Assembly (NCBI RefSeq): GCF_024741815.1
Contig: NZ_CP102951.1
Span: forward strand, 496,001 to 560,000
From: Pseudomonas sp. LS1212
GTDB lineage: Bacteria; Pseudomonadota; Gammaproteobacteria; Pseudomonadales; Pseudomonadaceae
DNA: 64,000 nucleotides
Direction: 5' to 3'
Shown: in pieces, positions 27,209 through 35,740 of the stretch
Numbering within the stretch: position 1 is the first letter of the stretch
Layout of the letters: each line of letters opens with the position of its first letter
Notes under the pieces: model-generated
The model's database searches: none
The model's input: the letters and a program-made list of their open reading frames with translations, nothing else
What the model was told of the DNA's origin: nothing
Translations under genes and position numbers: made by a program

Positions 27209-27820
27209 ATGTTGTTGATGCTCTACCTGATTGCAATCACCGCCGAAGCGATGACCGGTGCCCTGTCGGCCGGTCGCCGTGGCATGGACTGGTTTGGCGT
27301 GGTGTTGATTGCATGCGTCACCGCATTGGGCGGCGGTTCGGTGCGTGACGTGTTACTCGGGCATTACCCGCTGACGTGGGTCAAGCACCCGGAATACCTG
27401 GTGCTGACCAGTATCGCGGCGCTGGTGACGATTTTTATCGCACCGCTGATGCAGCACCTGCGCTCGCTGTTCCTGGTGCTCGATGCCGTTGGCCTGGTGG
27501 CATTCACCCTGATCGGCTGCATGATGGCCCTGGAACTGGGGCACGACATGCTGGTGGCGTCCATCAGCGGCATGATCACCGGGGTGTTTGGCGGGATTCT
27601 TCGCGACATTCTCTGCAACGATATTCCGCTGGTCTTCCGTCGTGAGCTGTATGCCAGCGTGTCATTCGCGGCAGCCTGGTGTTATCTGCTTTGCCTGCAT
27701 CTTGAAGTGCCTGGCGAGCAGGCAATTCTGCTCACGTTGTTTGGCGGCTTCCTGCTGCGACTGCTGGCCATCCGTTTTCACTGGGAAATGCCCAAGTTCG
27801 TTTATAACGACGAGCATTGA
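27209..27820 (+). CDS. Trimeric intracellular cation (TRIC) channel family protein
   Basis: A 203-residue membrane protein with about seven hydrophobic helices built as an internal duplication. TALGGGSVRDVLLGHYPL and TGVFGGILRDILCNDIPL are the repeated GG-x-R-D motifs of the UPF0126/YadS family, bacterial TRIC-type cation channels. It begins MLLMLYLIAITAEAMTGALS. No functional partner is visible in the neighbourhood. Confidence 0.88.
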   Translation: MLLMLYLIAITAEAMTGALSAGRRGMDWFGVVLIACVTALGGGSVRDVLLGHYPLTWVKHPEYLVLTSIAALVTIFIAPLMQHLRSLFLVLDAVGLVAFTLIGCMMALELGHDMLVASISGMITGVFGGILRDILCNDIPLVFRRELYASVSFAAAWCYLLCLHLEVPGEQAILLTLFGGFLLRLLAIRFHWEMPKFVYNDEH

Positions 27821-27873
27821 GGATCCAGGTTGCCCGCCTATCGGCTACATAGGTTCGGCTCACCTCGGTCGGC

Positions 27874-27979
27874 GTAGCCGCTGCCGTAGGCTGCGCTCGC
27901 GCGCGCAGCGGGCGCAAGATCTTGAGATCGCCGGGGGAGCCCCTGCGGGACTCCAGCGCAGCCTGGCGGCAGCGGCTAC
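27874..27979. repeat. Imperfect inverted repeat (GTAGCCGCTGCC family)
   Basis: GTAGCCGCTGCCGTAGGCTGCG (27874-27895, written in two parts here: GTAGCCGCTGCC then GTAGGCTGCG) faces its near reverse complement at 27957-27979 across a 61-nt loop that is itself GC-rich. The right arm overlaps the last codon and stop of queG. It resembles a second dispersed-repeat type of pseudomonads and may act as a terminator between the converging TRIC and queG genes. Confidence 0.7.
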
Positions 27980-29052
27980 AGGATTCGGCTACGTTCCGCG
28001 TGCTGCTTCAGTGCCCATTGGACATGCTCGCGGACCAGCTCCGAAGGGTGGTCGCGACGCGCACGCAAGGCCTCGAGCACCGGAATGGTCGACGGCGCAT
28101 TCCCAAGCCCCACCGCCAGGTTCCGCAGCCAGCGCTCATAGCCGGCGCGGCGCAAGGGCGAACCTTCGGTACTGCTGAGAAACTTTTCCTCATCCCACAT
28201 GAACAGCTCGGCCAGCTCGGCATTGTCCAGATTGTGCCGCGGCTTGAAGTCGGTTTCGCCGGAAGGTCGGGCGAAGCGGTTCCACGGGCAAACGATCTGG
28301 CAATCATCGCAACCGAACACCCGGTTGCCGATCAGCGGGCGCAGCTCTTCGGGAATGGCGGTTTTCAGCTCGATGGTCAGGTAGGAAATGCAGCGACGCG
28401 CATCCAGCACATAAGGGCCGACGAAAGCCGCCGTGGGGCAGATGTCCAGGCAGGCGCTGCAGCGTCCGCAATGCTCGGTGCCATGCGGCGGGTCGACCGG
28501 CAGCGGCAGGTCGACGAACAGCTCGGCAAGGAAAAAATAACTCCCTGCCTTGCGATTGAGCACCAGGGTGTTCTTGCCGATCCAGCCCAGGCCCGCCTGT
28601 TCGGCAATCGCCTTTTCCAGTACGGGCGCGCTGTCGACAAAGGCGCGATAGCCAAAGGGGCCGATCACTTGCTGGATACGCTCGGCCAGCTGTTGCACGC
28701 GCTTGCGGATCAGCTTGTGATAATCGCGGCCCAGGGCGTAGCGCGAAACATAGGCTTTTTCAGGTTGGGCCAGGCGTTGCGCCATGTGCGTGTCGCCCGG
28801 CAGGTAGTCCATGCGCAGCGACACCACGCGCAAAGTGCCGGGCACCAGCTCCTCGGGATGGGAGCGCTTGCTGCCGTGGGCACCCATGTATTCCATTTCG
28901 CCGTGGTAACCGGCTTCGAGCCAGCGTTGCAGGTGTTTTTCGTGCTCGCCCAGCTCCAGGCCGGCAATGCCGACTTGCTGGAAGCCCAGTTCGCGGCCCC
29001 AGTCTTTGATCGACTGGGCCAGGGCGGGGAGATCGACGATAGAAGCAGACAT
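27976..29052 (-). CDS. queG: Epoxyqueuosine reductase QueG
   Basis: A cobalamin-dependent iron-sulfur enzyme that reduces epoxyqueuosine to queuosine in tRNA. The 358-residue protein has the two 4Fe-4S motifs HCGRCSACLDICPT and CDDCQIVCPWNRFA, the catalytic/corrinoid region YGRDYHK-like ALGRDYHKLIRK, and a C-terminal HEAT-like repeat (WLRNLAVGLGNAP). It is divergent from nnr with a 51-bp gap, the yjeS-yjeF arrangement of many gammaproteobacteria. Confidence 0.95.
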   Translation of the reverse strand: MSASIVDLPALAQSIKDWGRELGFQQVGIAGLELGEHEKHLQRWLEAGYHGEMEYMGAHGSKRSHPEELVPGTLRVVSLRMDYLPGDTHMAQRLAQPEKAYVSRYALGRDYHKLIRKRVQQLAERIQQVIGPFGYRAFVDSAPVLEKAIAEQAGLGWIGKNTLVLNRKAGSYFFLAELFVDLPLPVDPPHGTEHCGRCSACLDICPTAAFVGPYVLDARRCISYLTIELKTAIPEELRPLIGNRVFGCDDCQIVCPWNRFARPSGETDFKPRHNLDNAELAELFMWDEEKFLSSTEGSPLRRAGYERWLRNLAVGLGNAPSTIPVLEALRARRDHPSELVREHVQWALKQHAERSRIL

Positions 29053-29103
29053 GCGAAGAAGGAAACCGGGGCTGAGGTGCGTATAATTCTGCCAGACATC
29101 GCC

Positions 29104-30618
29104 ATGGATAGCCCCAGCATGCTACCGACATCCACTGAATTACCCGACGTACTGTATAGCGCCGCGCAGGTCCGCGACCTCGATGCGCGGCTGATCGCCG
29201 CCGGTACGCCAGGTTTCGAGCTGATGCAGCGTGCGGCCCATGCCACCTGGCGCGCCTTGCGCCGTCGCTGGCCGCAAGGCCAGGTGCTGACGGTGCTGAC
29301 CGGTCGCGGCAACAATGCAGGTGATGGCTATTTAGTGGCGGCACTTGCCGAGCGTGCCGGCTGGCAGGTGGAAGTGCTGACCGTGGCCGATCCCGCTACG
29401 CTCACCGGTGACGCCGCCCTGGCCTGCGCCGAGGCGCAGGGTTGCGGCGTCTCGATCTGGCCCTGGGCTGCCGGGACAGTCCTGGAGGGCATCATTGTCG
29501 ATGCCTTGCTCGGAACCGGGCTGGTCGGGGCGGTCCGTACGCCCTATACCGAAGCGATCGAAGCGATCAACGCCAGCGGTCTGCCGGTCGTGGCCGTCGA
29601 TATTCCCTCGGGGCTTTGCGCCGATACCGGGCAGGTATTGGGGGGTGCGGTGCGGGCCCAGCTGACAGTCAGCTTTATCGGCCTGAAGATCGGCTTGTTC
29701 ACCGGCCAGGCGCCGGACCGGGTCGGGGAGCTGGTTTTCGATGACCTGCAGGCTGACCCTGCGATCGTCGCGCAGGTCGCAGGCGTTGCCCGGCGCTTGA
29801 GCGCCACTGCCTTGCCGCGCCTTGCCGCGCGTGCACCGGCTTCGCACAAGGGGCAGTTCGGCCGGGTGCTGGTCATCGGTGGTGAGCGCGGGATGGGCGG
29901 CGCGGCACTGTTGAGCGCCGAAAGCGCCTTGCGCAGTGGTGCCGGCATGGTATCGCTGGCCACGCGCAGCGAGCACGTCGCTGCGGCTTTGGCGCGCATG
30001 CCGGAGGTCATGACGGTGGGTATTCATTCGGCCAACCAATTGATGGACCTGGTCGAGCAGGCCTCGGTGCTGGTCGTCGGGCCCGGCCTGGGTCAGGCGG
30101 CCTGGGGCCGCAGCCTGCTCTCGGTGGCGGCCAATGCCGGGCGGCCACAGGTCTGGGATGCCGATGCGCTGAATCTTCTGGCCAGTGGCGCCGCAGTGCT
30201 GCCGGCCGGCAGTGTGATCACGCCGCACCCGGGCGAGGCCGCAAGGCTCCTTGGGATCACCACCCAACAGGTGCAGGCCGATCGGGCCGCTGCCGCGCAC
30301 GCACTTGCGCAAAAATATGCTGCGGTCTGTGTTTTGAAGGGGGCCGGCAGCTTGGTCGCCGACCCCACCGGCAGCCTGGTCCTGTGCGATCGCGGCCACC
30401 CGGCCATGGCCGCCGCGGGGCTTGGCGATGTGCTGGCAGGTTTGATCGCGGCATTGCTGGCCCAGGGGTTGCCGCTATTGGAGGCCGCGTGCCTGGGTGT
30501 GTGGTTGCATGCCAGTGCCGGGCAAGTTGAAGGGCAAAGAGGCCGTGGGCTGGCGGCCAGCGATTTGATTCCAGCCATTCGTCAGTTGCTTGAGGAGCAA
30601 ACACCGTGTCTGAAGTAA
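29104..30618 (+). CDS. nnr: Bifunctional NAD(P)H-hydrate epimerase / ADP-dependent dehydratase
   Basis: It repairs hydrated NAD(P)H. The roughly 504-residue fusion has an N-terminal YjeF epimerase domain (VLTGRGNNAGDGYLVAALAE, VDIPSGLCADTGQ) and a C-terminal ribokinase-like dehydratase domain (VIGGERGMGGAALLSAESAL, SVITPHPGEAARLLG, AAAGLGDVLAGLIAAL). ATG 29104 or 29119 is the likely start; the frame extends far upstream only as the antisense of queG. Its 3' end overlaps tsaE by 13 nt. Confidence 0.94.
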   Translation: MDSPSMLPTSTELPDVLYSAAQVRDLDARLIAAGTPGFELMQRAAHATWRALRRRWPQGQVLTVLTGRGNNAGDGYLVAALAERAGWQVEVLTVADPATLTGDAALACAEAQGCGVSIWPWAAGTVLEGIIVDALLGTGLVGAVRTPYTEAIEAINASGLPVVAVDIPSGLCADTGQVLGGAVRAQLTVSFIGLKIGLFTGQAPDRVGELVFDDLQADPAIVAQVAGVARRLSATALPRLAARAPASHKGQFGRVLVIGGERGMGGAALLSAESALRSGAGMVSLATRSEHVAAALARMPEVMTVGIHSANQLMDLVEQASVLVVGPGLGQAAWGRSLLSVAANAGRPQVWDADALNLLASGAAVLPAGSVITPHPGEAARLLGITTQQVQADRAAAAHALAQKYAAVCVLKGAGSLVADPTGSLVLCDRGHPAMAAAGLGDVLAGLIAALLAQGLPLLEAACLGVWLHASAGQVEGQRGRGLAASDLIPAIRQLLEEQTPCLK

Positions 30619-31076
30619 CCCTGTACCTGGCCGATGAAGCGGCCATGATCAGCTTCGGTGGGCGACTGGCCCAGATCACTCAGGGAGTAGGGGTGATCTT
30701 TCTCGAAGGGGACCTGGGGGCAGGCAAGACCACGCTGTCACGCGGTCTGATCCGGGGGTTGGGGCATGTCGGGGCGGTCAAGAGTCCGACCTTTACCCTG
30801 GTCGAACCTTACGAGATTGATAGCTTTCGGGCCTATCACTTTGATCTGTATCGTCTTGTCGACCCCGAGGAACTGGAATATCTGGGTGTGCGCGATTACT
30901 TCGAAGGCGATGCATTGTGCCTGGTTGAGTGGCCCCAACGTGGTGCGGGCTTTTTGCCAAAGCCCGACCTGACCATTACCATAAGCCCCCATGCAGGTGG
31001 TCGTTCGTTGAGCTTGGCCCCGCAAGGCCCGCGTGGCGAATCCTGGTGTGCCGCTCTGGCGTTGGAATTCAAATAA
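30606..31076 (+). CDS. tsaE: tRNA threonylcarbamoyladenosine biosynthesis ATPase TsaE
   Basis: A small P-loop ATPase needed with TsaB and TsaD for the t6A modification. The 156-residue protein has FLEGDLGAGKTTLSRGLIRG (Walker A), VKSPTFTLVEPY, FDLYRL and CLVEWPQRG. It starts with GTG 30606 inside the end of nnr and lies just before amiB, the conserved yjeF-yjeE-amiB-mutL order. Confidence 0.95.
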   Translation: MSEVTLYLADEAAMISFGGRLAQITQGVGVIFLEGDLGAGKTTLSRGLIRGLGHVGAVKSPTFTLVEPYEIDSFRAYHFDLYRLVDPEELEYLGVRDYFEGDALCLVEWPQRGAGFLPKPDLTITISPHAGGRSLSLAPQGPRGESWCAALALEFK

Positions 31077-31091
31077 ATTATGGGGATAGGT

Positions 31092-32504
31092 ATGCGCGTT
31101 CGCGCACTGGTTGCTGTCGTAGGATTGCTGCTTACGGCAGTGGCCGTTGATGCTTTGGCCGTTACGCAAGTCAAGAGCGTGCGTTTGTGGCGAGCACCGG
31201 ATAACACACGCCTGGTGTTCGACCTTTCGGGCCCGGTGCAGCACAGTGTTTTCACCCTCACATCCCCGGATCGTCTGGTGATCGACATCAATGGCGCGAC
31301 CCTGGCGGCGCCCTTGCAGGTCTCGACCTCCAATACCCCGATCACCAGCGTGCGCTCCGCCCAGCGCACGCCTACCGATTTGCGGGTGGTGGTCGACCTG
31401 AACAAGTCGGTCACGCCCAAGAGCTTTATCCTGGCGCCGAACCAGCAGTATGGCAACCGTCTGGTGGTCGATCTCTATGACCAGGAGGCCGATGCGTCGC
31501 CACCACCACCGACCCCGACTGTGGCGACCGCGCCTGCAGTTCCAGTGACCCCGGCGCAACCGGCGATCAAGCTCACCCCAGTGCCTAACGGCAAGCGTGA
31601 CATCGTGATTGCCATCGACGCCGGCCACGGCGGCGAAGACCCGGGTGCGTCAGGCTCGCGCGGCCAGCATGAAAAAGACGTCGTCCTGGCCATCGCCAAG
31701 GAATTGCAGCGCCAGATCAACACAGAGAAGGGCTTCCGGGCCGAGTTGACTCGTACCGGCGACTACTTCATCCCGTTGCGCAAACGTACCGAAATCGCCC
31801 GCAAGAAAGGCGCCGACCTGTTTATCTCGATCCATGCCGACGCGGCACCGTCCACGGCGGCCTTCGGCGCCTCGGTGTTCGCCCTGTCCGATCGTGGCGC
31901 AACGTCGGAGACGGCGCGCTGGTTGGCCGACAGTGAAAACCGCTCCGACTTGATCGGCGGCGCGGGCAACGTCAGCCTGGACGACAAGGACCGCATGCTC
32001 GCGGGCGTCCTGCTGGACTTGTCGATGACAGCTTCGCTGACGTCGAGCCTGAACGTCGGGCAGAAGGTCCTGACCAACATTGGCCGGGTCACGCCGCTGC
32101 ACAAGCGGCGCGTGGAACAGGCCGGGTTCATGGTGCTGAAATCGCCGGATATCCCGTCGATCCTGGTGGAAACCGGCTTTATCTCCAATGCCAACGAGGC
32201 CTCCAAGCTGGCTACTGCCAGTCACCAACAGTCCCTGGCGCGTTCGATTCACAGCGGCGTGCGCCAGTTCTTCCAGCAAAACCCGCCACCGGGCACCTAC
32301 ATTGCCTGGCTGCGCGACAACGGCAAGATCGCTCAGGGCCCGCGCGACCACGTAGTGCGTTCCGGCGAGACCCTGGCAATGATCGCGGTGCGCTACCAGG
32401 TGGGTATCGCGACCCTGCGCAGCGCCAATGACTTGAAGACCGATGAGCTGAAGGTCGGCCAGGCCCTGGTTGTCCCCAGCACTGCGCTGGCGGCACAACC
32501 ATGA
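31092..32504 (+). CDS. amiB: N-acetylmuramoyl-L-alanine amidase AmiB
   Basis: A periplasmic cell-separation amidase of about 470 residues. In order: a signal peptide (MRVRALVAVVGLLLTAVAVD), an AMIN domain (SVRLWRAPDNTRLVFDLSG) for septal targeting, a Pro-rich linker, the zinc amidase_3 domain (IAIDAGHGGEDPGASGS, LFISIHADAA, ILVETGFISNANEA), and a C-terminal LysM (RSGETLAMIAVRYQVGIATL). ATG 31092 has GGGGATAGG in front; ATG 31080 is an alternative. It overlaps mutL by 4 nt. Confidence 0.95.
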   Translation: MRVRALVAVVGLLLTAVAVDALAVTQVKSVRLWRAPDNTRLVFDLSGPVQHSVFTLTSPDRLVIDINGATLAAPLQVSTSNTPITSVRSAQRTPTDLRVVVDLNKSVTPKSFILAPNQQYGNRLVVDLYDQEADASPPPPTPTVATAPAVPVTPAQPAIKLTPVPNGKRDIVIAIDAGHGGEDPGASGSRGQHEKDVVLAIAKELQRQINTEKGFRAELTRTGDYFIPLRKRTEIARKKGADLFISIHADAAPSTAAFGASVFALSDRGATSETARWLADSENRSDLIGGAGNVSLDDKDRMLAGVLLDLSMTASLTSSLNVGQKVLTNIGRVTPLHKRRVEQAGFMVLKSPDIPSILVETGFISNANEASKLATASHQQSLARSIHSGVRQFFQQNPPPGTYIAWLRDNGKIAQGPRDHVVRSGETLAMIAVRYQVGIATLRSANDLKTDELKVGQALVVPSTALAAQP

Positions 32505-34396
32505 GTGGCTCTGCACGCATTGAGCTGCTCAGCCCGCGGCTGGCCAACCAGATTGCCGCCGGTGAAGTGGTCGAGCGCCCGGCTTCGGTGATCAAGGAGC
32601 TGCTGGAGAACAGCCTGGACTCCGGCGCCCGGCGCATCGACGTTGAAGTCGAGCAGGGCGGTGTCAAGCTGCTGCGCGTACGCGACGACGGCGGTGGCAT
32701 CCCGGCAGACGATCTGCCGCTGGCACTGGCCCGTCACGCGACCAGCAAGATCCGCGACCTGGAAGATCTCGAGCGGGTCATGAGCCTGGGCTTTCGCGGT
32801 GAGGCGCTGGCCTCCATCAGCTCCGTGGCCCGCCTGACCCTGACTTCGCGTACGCCTGAGGCCGACCAGGCCTGGCAGGTCGAGACCGAAGGCCGCGACA
32901 TGGCTCCGCGAGTACAGCCTGCGGCGCACCCGGTCGGTACCTCGGTAGAGGTCCGCGACCTGTTTTTCAATACCCCGGCCCGGCGCAAGTTCCTCAAGAC
33001 CGAGAAAACCGAATTCGACCACCTCCAGGAAGTGATCCGGCGGCTGGCGCTGGCCCGTTTCGATGTGGGTTTTCATCTGCGCCACAACGGCAAAAGCGTC
33101 CTCAGCCTGCATGAAGCCCACGACGATACCGCCCGTGCGCGGCGCGTGGCGTCGATCTGTGGGCCGGGATTCCTTGAGCAGGCGTTGCCGATCGAAGTGG
33201 AGCGCAATGGTCTGCACCTCTGGGGCTGGGTTGGCTTGCCGACGTTCTCGCGTAGCCAGGCCGACCTTCAATATTTCTTCGTCAATGGTCGTGCGGTGCG
33301 CGACAAGCTGGTAGCTCACGCGGTACGCCAAGCGTATCGCGATGTGCTGTTCAACGGCCGGCACCCGACTTTTGTGCTGTTTCTCGAAGTCGACCCCACC
33401 GGCGTCGACGTCAACGTACACCCGACCAAGCATGAAGTGCGTTTCCGTGACGGGCGCATGGTGCATGATTTCCTCTACGGCACCCTGCACCGTGCCCTGG
33501 CCGACGTGCGGCCGGAAGATCAGTTGCCGGCCGCAGCGGCGACGCCCGAGGTGGTGCGCCCAACCGGCTTGCAGGCCGGCGAGTTCGGCCCCCAGGGCGA
33601 AATGCGCCTGGCTGCCCACCTGCTCGAACAGCCCCAGGCCGAGCCTGCGGCGCGGGCGGCGGGCGGCGGTGCCGGGGCGGGCTATCAATACCAGTACTCG
33701 CCACGTCCGGCGCAGCCCTTGCCGGCGGCTGAAACTCAAAGCGTATACCGGGAGTTCTTCGCACCATTGCCGAGTGCCGCTCCCAGCGCCTTGCCGGACA
33801 GCCAGGGCGATATTCCACCGCTGGGCTACGCCCTGGCCCAGCTCAAGGGGATCTACATTCTTGCGGAGAACGCCCAGGGGCTGGTACTGGTGGACATGCA
33901 CGCCGCTCACGAGCGGATCATGTACGAGCGGCTGAAGGTCGCCATGGCCAGTGAAGGCCTGAGCGGCCAGCCGCTGCTGGTGCCGGAGTCGATTGCGGTC
34001 AGCCAGCGCGAGGCCGATTGCGCCGAAGAACATGCCGTGTGGTTCCAGCGCCTGGGCTTCGAACTGCAGCGCCTGGGCCCTGAAAGCCTGGCAATTCGGC
34101 AGATCCCGGCATTGCTCAAGCAGGCCGAAGCCAACCGGCTGGTGCATGATGTGCTGGCAGACTTGATGGAATATGGGACCAGCGATCGCATTCAGGCACA
34201 TTTGAATGAGCTGCTCGGGACCATGGCCTGTCACGGCGCGATCCGTGCCAATCGGCGCCTGGCCGTGCCGGAAATGAACGGCCTGCTGCGCGACATGGAA
34301 AATACCGAGCGCAGTGGCCAATGCAACCATGGCCGCCCGACCTGGACCCAGATGGGGTTGGACGACCTGGACAAACTCTTCTTGCGCGGTCGTTGA
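32501..34396 (+). CDS. mutL: DNA mismatch repair protein MutL
   Basis: It couples MutS mismatch recognition to strand incision. The 631-residue protein has the GHKL ATPase motifs (IAAGEVVERPASVIKELLEN, DDGGGIPADD, LGFRGEALASISSV), the conserved DLFFNTPARRKFLKT, a variable linker, and the C-terminal endonuclease-type motif VDMHAAHERIMYER with ACHGAIRANRRL. Pseudomonas lacks Dam/MutH, so MutL itself is expected to nick. It overlaps amiB by 4 nt and precedes miaA. Confidence 0.97.
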   Translation: MSGSARIELLSPRLANQIAAGEVVERPASVIKELLENSLDSGARRIDVEVEQGGVKLLRVRDDGGGIPADDLPLALARHATSKIRDLEDLERVMSLGFRGEALASISSVARLTLTSRTPEADQAWQVETEGRDMAPRVQPAAHPVGTSVEVRDLFFNTPARRKFLKTEKTEFDHLQEVIRRLALARFDVGFHLRHNGKSVLSLHEAHDDTARARRVASICGPGFLEQALPIEVERNGLHLWGWVGLPTFSRSQADLQYFFVNGRAVRDKLVAHAVRQAYRDVLFNGRHPTFVLFLEVDPTGVDVNVHPTKHEVRFRDGRMVHDFLYGTLHRALADVRPEDQLPAAAATPEVVRPTGLQAGEFGPQGEMRLAAHLLEQPQAEPAARAAGGGAGAGYQYQYSPRPAQPLPAAETQSVYREFFAPLPSAAPSALPDSQGDIPPLGYALAQLKGIYILAENAQGLVLVDMHAAHERIMYERLKVAMASEGLSGQPLLVPESIAVSQREADCAEEHAVWFQRLGFELQRLGPESLAIRQIPALLKQAEANRLVHDVLADLMEYGTSDRIQAHLNELLGTMACHGAIRANRRLAVPEMNGLLRDMENTERSGQCNHGRPTWTQMGLDDLDKLFLRGR

Positions 34397-34398
34397 TC

Positions 34399-35370
34399 AT
34401 GAGTGCTCTTCCCCCGGCGATATTCCTGATGGGGCCGACGGCCGCCGGCAAGACCGACCTGGCCATAGAATTGACCAAGGTCCTGCCCTGCGAGTTGATC
34501 AGCGTCGATTCGGCCCTGGTCTATCGCGGCATGGACATCGGTACCGCCAAGCCTTCAAAGGAAGTATTGGCCGCGCACCCGCATCGTCTGATAGATATTC
34601 TCGACCCGGCCCAGAGCTATTCTGCCGCCGAATTTCGTGCCGACGCCCTGGCGGCCATGGCTGAAATCACTGCGCGGGGGAATATTCCCTTGCTGGTGGG
34701 TGGCACGATGTTGTATTTCAAGGCGTTGCTCGAAGGCTTGGCCGATATGCCCCCGGCCGACCCGCAAGTGCGCGCCGAGCTTGAAGCCGAAGCCGTGCGC
34801 CACGGCTGGCAGGCCCTGCACGAACAATTGGCAGCAGTCGATCCGGTTTCTGCCGCGCGTATACACCCCAATGATCCTCAGCGCCTGATTCGCGCGCTGG
34901 AGGTTTATCGGGTCAGCGGTTTGAGCATGACCTCACATCGTGAGCGACAATCTGCGCAAAGTACCGTCGCAGCCGCGTCCGGACAGGCTCAATTGCCCTA
35001 TACTGTTGCAAACATCGCGATTGCTCCGGCGGATCGTCGGGTGTTACATGATCGAATTGCTCTGCGATTTGAACAAATGTTGGAACAGGGCTTCGTTGAC
35101 GAGGTCCGATTGCTGCGTGCCAGAAGTGACTTGCATGCGGGGTTGCCGTCTATACGTGCAGTAGGGTATCGCCAGGTCTGGGATTACCTTGATGGCAAGA
35201 TGACGTCATTTGAAATGCAGGAACGCGGCATCATTGCCACTCGCCAGTTGGCGAAGCGGCAATTCACCTGGTTGCGTAGTTGGGCTGATCTGCACTGGTT
35301 GGATAGCCTGGCTTGCGACAATCTGCCGCGCACCTTGAAATACCTCGGATCGGTCTCCATATTGAGCTGA
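34399..35370 (+). CDS. miaA: tRNA dimethylallyltransferase MiaA
   Basis: It adds a dimethylallyl group to A37 of tRNAs reading UNN codons. The 323-residue protein has IFLMGPTAAGKTDLAIEL (P-loop), ISVDSALVYRGMDIGTAKP and RAVGYRQVWDYLDG. The frame begins inside mutL, but ATG 34399, two bases after the mutL stop, is the family start. It precedes hfq, as in many gammaproteobacteria. Confidence 0.97.
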   Translation: MSALPPAIFLMGPTAAGKTDLAIELTKVLPCELISVDSALVYRGMDIGTAKPSKEVLAAHPHRLIDILDPAQSYSAAEFRADALAAMAEITARGNIPLLVGGTMLYFKALLEGLADMPPADPQVRAELEAEAVRHGWQALHEQLAAVDPVSAARIHPNDPQRLIRALEVYRVSGLSMTSHRERQSAQSTVAAASGQAQLPYTVANIAIAPADRRVLHDRIALRFEQMLEQGFVDEVRLLRARSDLHAGLPSIRAVGYRQVWDYLDGKMTSFEMQERGIIATRQLAKRQFTWLRSWADLHWLDSLACDNLPRTLKYLGSVSILS

Positions 35371-35467
35371 GTCCTTGCAATCGCCGTCTATCCTTGGGGG
35401 TGGGGCGGCCTGAGCCATCAGATTTTCTACATTTATTTTTTTATTGATCCTTACAGGAGTGCGGCAT

Positions 35468-35728
35468 ATGTCAAAAGGGCATTCGCTACAAGACCCTTAC
35501 TTGAATACTTTGCGGAAAGAGAAAGTTGGGGTATCGATCTATCTGGTCAACGGCATCAAGCTGCAAGGCACGATCGAATCTTTCGACCAGTTCGTGATCC
35601 TGCTGAAAAACACCGTCAGCCAGATGGTTTATAAACACGCCATCTCCACCGTTGTCCCAGTGCGTCCGATCCGTCTGCCTAGCGCAACCGAATCCGAGCA
35701 GGGCGACGCTGAACCAGGTAACGCCTGA
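35468..35728 (+). CDS. hfq: RNA chaperone Hfq
   Basis: A hexameric Sm-like RNA chaperone that pairs small RNAs with mRNAs and, with Crc, governs catabolite repression in Pseudomonas. The 86-residue protein has SLQDPYLNTLRKEKVGVSIY (distal/proximal face residues) and the Sm2 motif YKHAISTVVP. ATG 35468 follows ACAGGAGT. The short acidic tail (ESEQGDAEPGNA) is typical of pseudomonads. Confidence 0.98.
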   Translation: MSKGHSLQDPYLNTLRKEKVGVSIYLVNGIKLQGTIESFDQFVILLKNTVSQMVYKHAISTVVPVRPIRLPSATESEQGDAEPGNA

Positions 35729-35740
35729 TAGGAGTCTGCT

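Noticed and set aside
32393..34330. 645-codon antisense frame over mutL
   Set aside because: Shadow of mutL with no coding features.
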